A DNA stretch of 10,504 nucleotides from Candidatus Omnitrophota bacterium (GTDB lineage: Bacteria > Omnitrophota > Gorgyraeia > Duberdicusellales > 4484-171). The stretch is taken from NCBI GenBank assembly GCA_023227945.1, contig JALOCC010000058.1, positions 1 to 10,504 on the forward strand, given 5' to 3'. Below the pieces are notes generated by a model, which searched no databases, was not told the origin of the DNA, and saw nothing but the letters and a program-made list of their open reading frames with translations. Shown in pieces: positions 5,757 through 10,504 of the stretch; the stretch's first letter is position 1, and the number at the start of each line of letters is the position of its first letter. The position numbers were made by a program, and so were the translations under genes.

Positions 5757-6062
5757 ATGTTTCAAGTAGATTCGAAAATTAGACAAAGGAAACTTGATGA
5801 TAAGACTCGAAGAGAAAACAGAAACCGTAAAGTAAGTTATCTTTTGACAGACAAGGTTGATTGCAGGATAGAAGTCTTAGACGGAATTTGTGAAGACGGG
5901 AAAGACGAAACAAGAATCTGGGGAAGTCGAATCGTTCTGGAAACGGATGAAGGGACGATTACAACCGTTGTCCGTGGAAAGACGAGAAATATGGCAGAAG
6001 TTCTTACCCGTACTTTCTTAGATAAAATGGGCGTAAGGTACAAAATCACGAGAGGAAGTTAG
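5757..6062 (+). CDS. Hypothetical protein, 101 residues
   Basis: Not recognised. The frame is open further upstream: a TTG at 5736 has AAGGAAGG about 12 bases before it, and another TTG lies at 5709. I chose the ATG at 5757, 10 bases after the preceding stop, though its ribosome site (GAGACAGG) is mediocre, so the start is uncertain. The first 30 residues are strongly basic (KIRQRKLDDKTRRENRNRK), perhaps nucleic-acid binding. The middle is beta-rich (CRIEVLDGI, SRIVLETDEGTITTVV), and the end (NMAEVLTRTFLDKMGVRYKI) is helical. It sits directly before thymidylate kinase, 3 bases apart, in the same transcript. No function can be assigned. Confidence 0.65.
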   Translation: MFQVDSKIRQRKLDDKTRRENRNRKVSYLLTDKVDCRIEVLDGICEDGKDETRIWGSRIVLETDEGTITTVVRGKTRNMAEVLTRTFLDKMGVRYKITRGS

Positions 6063-6065
6063 GAT

Positions 6066-6704
6066 ATGTCAAAAGGTTTGTTTGTTTCATTTGAAGGGCC
6101 GGAAGGTGGCGGAAAATCCACCATGTTGAAGAGAACAGCAGAATGGCTAATTGAAAATGGTAAGGAAGTCCTTTGCACCAGAGAACCAGGAGGGACAAAA
6201 CTCGGGGATTATATCCGCGACATGCTGAAACATGACAGTTGCGGGGAAAGCCCTACAAATGCCGCTGAAGTGCTTCTTTTCCTTGCAAGCAGAGCTCAGC
6301 ATGTAGAAAAGGTTATAGAACCAGCTTTGAAAGCAGGTAAGATTGTCCTGTGCGACAGGTTTGAAGATAGCACTTTCGCGTATCAGAGTTACGGAAGGGG
6401 ATATGATTTAAATATCTTGCTGAATTTAAATAAATTCGCGACAAGCGGTTATTCCCCAAGCATCGTATTCGTTCTTGATATCGGACTAGAAGATTCTCTT
6501 AATCGCATGAATAAAAGGCAGATTCAGACAAACACATCGGCAGACAGGATAGAACTTGCTGGCAAGGAATTTCATCATAGAGTCAGGGATGGTTTTCTTG
6601 ACTTACAGAAGAAGGAGCCAAACCGTAAATTTTTGATTGATGCAAGCCAAGAGGAAAACATGGTTTGGGAACAAGTAAAAAGCATCCTTATAAACAAGAT
6701 GTAA
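6066..6704 (+). CDS. tmk: Thymidylate kinase (dTMP kinase)
   Basis: A full-length 212-residue thymidylate kinase, which phosphorylates dTMP to dTDP with ATP and so feeds dTTP synthesis in the cytoplasm. Seen in order: P-loop FEGPEGGGKST (9-19), TREPGGT (38-44, substrate contacts), the helix with SRAQHVEKVIEPAL (75-88), DRFEDSTFAYQ (97-107; the family's DRY/DRF-type motif), a LID-like segment (about 150-160) and DRIELAGKEFHHRVRDGFLDL (160-180). All key regions are intact and the length is normal for the family. A TTAGGAT ribosome site precedes the ATG, and the gap to the upstream gene is 3 bases. Together with the MazG-like and GMPR/IMPDH proteins it points to phage control of nucleotide pools for replication by the DnaE encoded downstream. 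Confidence 0.96.
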   Translation: MSKGLFVSFEGPEGGGKSTMLKRTAEWLIENGKEVLCTREPGGTKLGDYIRDMLKHDSCGESPTNAAEVLLFLASRAQHVEKVIEPALKAGKIVLCDRFEDSTFAYQSYGRGYDLNILLNLNKFATSGYSPSIVFVLDIGLEDSLNRMNKRQIQTNTSADRIELAGKEFHHRVRDGFLDLQKKEPNRKFLIDASQEENMVWEQVKSILINKM

Positions 6705-6725
6705 TTCTAACTGAAAGGAATAAAC

Positions 6726-6974
6726 ATGGTCTTAAAACTTGATATAAAAAGAAATTCGGATGGAGTGATAGCTACCGACATTTGGCCAAACTGGACGTGG
6801 CATGAATTTTGGTGGCGGTTTGGAAGCGCATCTTGCGACTGTAATCGTGAATTATTCTTTTTGCGCGCTCGCGGAGAAGAAGAAGAACCGAAAAAATTAG
6901 AATGCGGTGAATCTAAATATTATGTACGATGTTATGATAATGAAACCGGAGAAGTTTTATATAAAGAATTCTAA
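6726..6974 (+). CDS. Hypothetical protein, 82 residues, Trp-rich
   Basis: Not recognised. It begins 21 bases after thymidylate kinase at an ATG with an AAAGGAA ribosome site. The N-terminal half is rich in tryptophan (DIWPNWTWHEFWWRFG, about 18-33), followed by a possible cysteine cluster (SCDCNREL; a further Cys occurs at about 60 and 69) and an acidic EEEEPKKLE run. The end looks like two beta strands (KYYVRCYDNETGEVLYKEF). The cysteines could hold a metal but the spacing does not match a standard zinc ribbon. There is no membrane segment despite the Trp content. Confidence 0.65.
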   Translation: MVLKLDIKRNSDGVIATDIWPNWTWHEFWWRFGSASCDCNRELFFLRARGEEEEPKKLECGESKYYVRCYDNETGEVLYKEF

Positions 6975-7029
6975 CAACGTTTTCTGTCTGAAGAATGTGG
7001 GTGTTAGAAACGAAACAGGAGAAACAATC

Positions 7030-7236
7030 ATGGAAATAGTAACCAAAAACGGACATAAACTAGAGATTGATGATAGCCAAGAAGCAAAAGAATTTTCGTT
7101 TAAGATTTTAATAGAATGGATTAAGGAACATGATGCTTTTAGCTGGGAAAAAATGGAACAAGATGACGAATGTCAGCTATATGCAATTAATTGTCTCGGA
7201 CCTATTGTAGACAAAATTTCCAAAATGGAAGAATAA
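7030..7236 (+). CDS. Hypothetical protein, 68 residues
   Basis: The ATG at 7030 is chosen because AGGAGA lies 7 bases upstream; a longer open frame from 6907 would overlap the preceding gene by 68 bases and lacks support. The protein is small and acidic: a beta-like start (MEIVTKNGHKLEIDDSQ), then helices (EAKEFSFKILIEWIKEHDAF, ECQLYAINCLGPIVDKISKMEE). I do not recognise it. It is the last gene before the hairpin at 7249-7296. The 55 bases between 6974 and 7030 contain nothing else that I can identify. Confidence 0.65.
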   Translation: MEIVTKNGHKLEIDDSQEAKEFSFKILIEWIKEHDAFSWEKMEQDDECQLYAINCLGPIVDKISKMEE

Positions 7237-7248
7237 TACTGGTATTTA

Positions 7249-7296
7249 AAAATAGAAAGACTGAACTGTGTAAAAATCTATCAGTCTTTCTATTTT
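7249..7296 (+). terminator. 16-bp stem-loop, probable terminator/attenuator before dnaE
   Basis: Positions 7249-7264 are a perfect reverse complement of 7281-7296 (16 bp) around a 16-base loop. The descending arm ends in CTATTTT, so a transcript would finish in U residues, although these are inside the stem and the stem is only moderately G-C rich. The hairpin lies between the stop of the preceding gene (7236) and the dnaE ATG (7316), the only gap of this size in the window. On the opposite strand it would look similar (bidirectional). An intrinsic terminator is the simplest reading; partial read-through would be needed to express dnaE unless a promoter within the gap escapes my notice. Confidence 0.6.
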
Positions 7297-7303
7297 AGAC
7301 TGA
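7281..7303 (+). promoter_or_regulatory. Alternative hairpin competing with the terminator stem
   Basis: TCAGTCT at 7281-7287 can pair with AGACTGA at 7297-7303 (7 bp, 9-base loop). The same TCAGTCT is the apex of the descending arm of the 16-bp stem, where it pairs with AGACTGA at 7258-7264. The two structures are mutually exclusive. The dnaE ribosome site AAGGAA (7305-7310) begins two bases after the alternative stem, so this structure could affect initiation. A regulatory switch is inferred, not shown. Confidence 0.4.
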
Positions 7304-7315
7304 CAAGGAAATATT

Positions 7316-10228
7316 ATGAAATACCCGAGTATCGATATTATTAAACAGGTTTGCGATCCGTTGGTTTCAAAATTAGGAAATGACTATAGGCAAAGATATA
7401 ATGATGAAATTAGAGACTTGAAAAAGTGGGTTTTGTTTGTTCAGACAGATAAAGCCAAAGAAATCCTCGAAAGGAGGGGTAACCAACCTTCGGAAAATAA
7501 CAAGTCTGGAAGTGTCATCCTCTGGCTTTTAGGAATCAGCGGTTTAGACCCGGTAAAAAACGGGATAACTCCTGACTTTAAAAAATTCGGGAAAGCAGAT
7601 CCTCCTGATATAGACATGGACTTGATGCCGGATGTCAGGAATGAAGTCAAAGCTTTCCTTGTGGAAAAATTCGGGCAGGAACGCGTCTGTAGTGTCGGCA
7701 CCGTAGGCACCTACAAGACGAAGAACGTTATCCTGGACGTTGCTAGGGCGCTTGGATTGGACGTTAAAGAAGCGATGGAAGTCACGAAGAATCTTGATGC
7801 GGAAATCGGAGGAGAAGAAGACGGTGACGAAGACACGAAGCTTGACAAAGCAGGGTTTGAGGAAATCTGCAAGGCACAGCCGGAACTTGCCAATTACTTT
7901 GAAAAATATCCTGAAGTGAAGGAACACGCGGAAATTTTAAGGAATCAGGCTAAGAATTTCGGGACACATGCCGGTGGCGTCATTATTTCCAATCTTAACC
8001 TTACTGAAAAGATACCGGTGTACAAAGATAAAGAAGGCCGTGTCGTGAGTTCTTGGTCAGAAAGTGGAGAAAAGCAGGAATTGTCCAGCCAGGGATATAT
8101 AAAATTTGACATTTTATCGTTGAATAATTTGCCTATTATCGATAAATGTATCAAGCTAGTTAAGGAAAATAGGGGTATTGAACTGCATAGGAAAGATATT
8201 CCTGTGGACGATCACGAATCTATCAAAATGGGAACACGCGGGGAACTTCTGGGAATATTCCAATTTGAAAACCCGTATACCAAGAAAATTGCGGATAAGG
8301 TCGGTTGCGACTGTCTAGGAGATATCGCAGCAATCACTTCTCTTATTCGCCCTGGACCTAAAGATGTGGGTCTTGATGTGGAATATGCGGAACGTAAGAA
8401 CGGCAAGAAATATGAGAAAAACCAGATTCTGGAAAATGTTCTGGGAGATACATACGGAATCCTAGCCTATCAGGAAGGTTTAATGAAACTTGCCGTAGAA
8501 ATGGCAGGAATGTCACCGCTTGAAGGAAATCGTCTCCGTAAGGGAGCTAGCAAGAAGAAAAAAGACATCATGGATGAAATGAAACCAAAATTCATCAACG
8601 GTTCAATTGAAAAATGCGTCAAAAAAGGTTTAATGACAGAAGCGCAAGTAAACGAAATCTGGAATCAGATAGAATCTACAGCGTCTTACAGCTTCAATAA
8701 ATGTTTATCTCCCGATACAAAGGTAAAAAAAGAAAATGGATCTGTTGTCAAGATGTCTTCTCTTAAAATCGGAGACATGATTTTAGGTTTTGATAAAACT
8801 TCAGGAGAAAAATACGTCAAGGTAACGGACATTATCAAGACAGGAAGGAAGTCTTGCGTTAAGCTTTCGTTGGAAGGGAAAGATGGATTGCATAAAATCG
8901 TTTGTACGCTAAACCACAAGTTTATGTGCCACACTGATTACGGTTATAATGTATGTAGTTTGGATGCTATCTTTAGAAATGGTTACAGAATCTGCATGGA
9001 AAACGGAGAAAGTCTAGAAGTTATTTCTCTTCTCGGTATGGGAGAAATGGAAACAATGGATATTACAGTAGACTCTCCAGAACACCTTTTTTTCGCTAAC
9101 GGATATGTAACTTCTAATAGTCACGCAATTTGTTATTCAGCAATTACGACTACAGAACTATGGCTAAGGTATCATTACTTCTATGAATACATGACAGCTT
9201 TGCTTCAGAACAGTGACCCGAAGAAGGAAAAATTCGGCACCACGATCTTTGACAAGTATGTTAAATTCGCGATAGACAAGGGGATGATTGTCCACAAGCC
9301 AAGCATTAATGAATCCCGTGTTGAATTCCGTCTTGAAGGGAATGATCTTTGGTATGCCCTTGGACATGTAAAAAATGTCAGCAACAGCGCTGGGGCCATT
9401 GTGAAAAATCAACCTTATGCAAGTCTGGAAGACTTCTATGATCGCTGTACGGTTGAAATCGGGACGGAAGGTAAAACAAGAAGACCGAATACAAGAGTTG
9501 TAGAAAGTCTGATTTATGCAGGAGCCTTTGATTGTTTCGGAGACAGAGAAGTCGTTTTCAAGCACTTCTATGAATTAACTGACAGGGTGGAAAAATGGAA
9601 ATTACCGAAAGCCCATCCTTATCTCAAGTCCGGTATCGAACATATGGAATCGATTCAAGACGGCATGGAAATCAGTTCTTCCAATTTGTCAAAAAATCTT
9701 TGTAAAATCCGCAAAGCGAAATCAGTTGTTATCGGCCAAGAGATAGAAAGTGTCAGAGTGTTGAATTTTGACAGTAAACCTAAATATATCGATCTTCCTG
9801 CATTAGATCAGAAGACATTAGATGATATGGAAAAGGAGATGCTTAGCGTCAGGTTTTCAGACAATATCTATGCTCGATACCGTCAACAGACAAGGGAAGT
9901 TAAGGGGCTATGCAGTTATACGACAGCCAAACTAGAAACAGAAAAAACCAGAATTAAAGTTCTGGGAGAAATCATGGGAATCAAAGAAATTAATTTTAAA
10001 TCAGGGAATCAGGGTTTGAGGGTCTATATCAGTGACGGGAACAAAGAAATGAATTTTCTTGTATTCTCAAGTGCCGTCATGCTTTTCAAAGACCGTTTCA
10101 TAGAAGGTGATATCGCCGTCCTTCCGTTGCGTAATTTCGGACAGGATTCCGAAGATAAAACATTTAGATTCTATGACGACAGAGAAGGTGGATTTGTATT
10201 AAAAAGGAAAGAAGATGCCAAAGACTAG
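7316..10228 (+). CDS. dnaE: DNA polymerase III alpha subunit (DnaE-type), PHP-less, interrupted by an in-frame mini-intein
   Basis: A 970-residue precursor; removing the intein (residues 463-601) leaves 831. It is the replicative polymerase of the C family. The N terminus starts directly before the palm, with no PHP domain. The palm shows SGSVILWLLGISGLDP (64-79), PPDIDMD with catalytic D100 and D102, GTHAGGVIIS (216-225) and KFDILSL with the third catalytic Asp (D265). Fingers/nucleotide region: GIFQFE (313-318), LIRPGP (343-348), YQEGLM, and RLRKGASKKKKD. After the intein: SHAICYSA..., a helix-hairpin-helix-like ALGHVKNVSNSAGAIV (about 675-695), ESLIYAGAFD, and an OB-fold (about 878-960). 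The glycine-rich GRGS element normally present before SGS is replaced by PSENNK (58-63). The ATG has AAGGAA upstream. Confidence 0.92.
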   Translation: MKYPSIDIIKQVCDPLVSKLGNDYRQRYNDEIRDLKKWVLFVQTDKAKEILERRGNQPSENNKSGSVILWLLGISGLDPVKNGITPDFKKFGKADPPDIDMDLMPDVRNEVKAFLVEKFGQERVCSVGTVGTYKTKNVILDVARALGLDVKEAMEVTKNLDAEIGGEEDGDEDTKLDKAGFEEICKAQPELANYFEKYPEVKEHAEILRNQAKNFGTHAGGVIISNLNLTEKIPVYKDKEGRVVSSWSESGEKQELSSQGYIKFDILSLNNLPIIDKCIKLVKENRGIELHRKDIPVDDHESIKMGTRGELLGIFQFENPYTKKIADKVGCDCLGDIAAITSLIRPGPKDVGLDVEYAERKNGKKYEKNQILENVLGDTYGILAYQEGLMKLAVEMAGMSPLEGNRLRKGASKKKKDIMDEMKPKFINGSIEKCVKKGLMTEAQVNEIWNQIESTASYSFNKCLSPDTKVKKENGSVVKMSSLKIGDMILGFDKTSGEKYVKVTDIIKTGRKSCVKLSLEGKDGLHKIVCTLNHKFMCHTDYGYNVCSLDAIFRNGYRICMENGESLEVISLLGMGEMETMDITVDSPEHLFFANGYVTSNSHAICYSAITTTELWLRYHYFYEYMTALLQNSDPKKEKFGTTIFDKYVKFAIDKGMIVHKPSINESRVEFRLEGNDLWYALGHVKNVSNSAGAIVKNQPYASLEDFYDRCTVEIGTEGKTRRPNTRVVESLIYAGAFDCFGDREVVFKHFYELTDRVEKWKLPKAHPYLKSGIEHMESIQDGMEISSSNLSKNLCKIRKAKSVVIGQEIESVRVLNFDSKPKYIDLPALDQKTLDDMEKEMLSVRFSDNIYARYRQQTREVKGLCSYTTAKLETEKTRIKVLGEIMGIKEINFKSGNQGLRVYISDGNKEMNFLVFSSAVMLFKDRFIEGDIAVLPLRNFGQDSEDKTFRFYDDREGGFVLKRKEDAKD
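8702..9118 (+). other. Mini-intein in DnaE (139 residues, no endonuclease domain)
   Basis: The extein sequence SYSFNK is interrupted and resumes with SHAICYSA, matching the conserved FNKSHA of DnaE proteins. The intervening 139 residues begin with Cys463 (CLSPDTKV, block A), have block B TLNH (T531-H534), block F MDITVDSPEHLFFANGYV and end VTSN before Ser602 (+1). It is too short for a homing endonuclease. The terminal Asn601 is present but the penultimate His is Ser600, a deviation seen in a minority of inteins. The site is four residues downstream of the cyanobacterial DnaE split-intein site (Y|CFNK). Because the insert stays in frame it is expected to splice in cis. Confidence 0.92.
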
Positions 10229-10504
10229 GATTTATATTGTAGAAATAGAAATAGAAAATTTTGAAAGTCACGAACATACTTTCCTCCGTGATTTTTCTCC
10301 AGGATTCAATTGTATAGCAGGGCTTTCAGATGTCGGTAAGTCAAGCGTCATAAGGGCAGTGAAGCTATGTGCGTATAATCAATTTGATCAGAAAATGGTT
10401 AGGACAGGCGCTTCGTTTTGTCGGGTCAAAATAACAACGAATATAGGTTCAGTTGAAGTCCGGAAGGGTCCGGATGTCAATTTATGGATTATAAAGAGAA
10501 ATGA
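10215..10504 (+). CDS. SbcC/Rad50-like SMC-family ATPase, N-terminal part (continues past window end)
   Basis: The ATG at 10215 overlaps the dnaE stop by 14 bases, has AAAGGAAAG upstream, and the frame stays open to the last base (96 codons and two bases). The sequence IENFESHEHTFLRDFSPGFNCIAGLSDVGKSSVIRAV is the start of an ABC/SMC-type ATPase head: a strand-rich 'nFxSHxxT' segment followed by a Walker A motif GLSDVGKSS (36-44). This is the pattern of SbcC/Rad50 and T4 gp46-like recombination ATPases, which pair with an Mre11/SbcD-type nuclease to process DNA ends. RecF- or RecN-like proteins share it, so the exact member is open until the coiled coil and the C-terminal half are seen. Its link to dnaE suggests replication-coupled recombination. 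Confidence 0.8.
   Translation, partial: MPKTRIYIVEIEIENFESHEHTFLRDFSPGFNCIAGLSDVGKSSVIRAVKLCAYNQFDQKMVRTGASFCRVKITTNIGSVEVRKGPDVNLWIIKRN

Noticed and set aside
7441..7927. Minus-strand open frames within dnaE
   Set aside because: They lie antisense to conserved polymerase motifs and show no family resemblance or ribosome site.
1..10504. tRNA genes, CRISPR arrays, or insertion sequences
   Set aside because: Nearly all bases are in coding genes; I saw no tRNA-like cloverleaf, no regularly spaced repeats and no transposase.

Overview
The window looks like a stretch of an early/replication region of a large bacteriophage genome. All genes lie on the + strand and are tightly packed, with many ATGA stop/start overlaps and clear Shine-Dalgarno sequences. 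The base composition is AT-rich by eye. The mix of nucleotide-metabolism, DNA-modification and replication genes beside small orphan genes is typical of such phages. The host cannot be named from the sequence.

Layout: (1) 1-1326 holds the tail of one C5-cytosine methyltransferase, a small MazG-like (all-alpha NTP pyrophosphatase) gene with an unusual metal-site residue, and a complete second C5-cytosine methyltransferase. (2) 1366-3878 is a 'fractured gene'. A CBS-less GMP reductase/IMP dehydrogenase is split exactly before its catalytic cysteine by a split intein. A free-standing Vsr-like (EDxHD-type) homing endonuclease gene sits between the two intein halves. The two proteins should be joined by protein trans-splicing into an enzyme of about 350 residues. 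(3) 3891-6062 is a run of small genes: several orphans, one zinc-ribbon protein, and an MmcB-like PD-(D/E)XK-fold protein. (4) 6066-7236 has thymidylate kinase and two further small orphans. (5) 7249-7303 has a strong hairpin with an overlapping alternative hairpin. (6) 7316-10228 is a PHP-less DNA polymerase III alpha (DnaE-type) with a 139-residue mini-intein at FNK|SHA. (7) 10215 to the end is the start of an SbcC/Rad50-like ATPase.

Together the genes suggest a module that controls nucleotide pools (MazG-like, GMPR/IMPDH, Tmk), protects or marks phage DNA (methyltransferases), and replicates/recombines it (DnaE, SbcC-like, MmcB-like). The most interesting part is the pair of inteins. One is a trans-splicing pair with its own endonuclease, the other a cis-splicing mini-intein with a non-canonical penultimate residue. 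Both interrupt conserved sites of essential-type enzymes. The split-intein/endonuclease layout has been described from metagenomic phage-like sequences (fractured genes, including IMPDH-1), so the class is known. The exact insertion point and this locus may be new.
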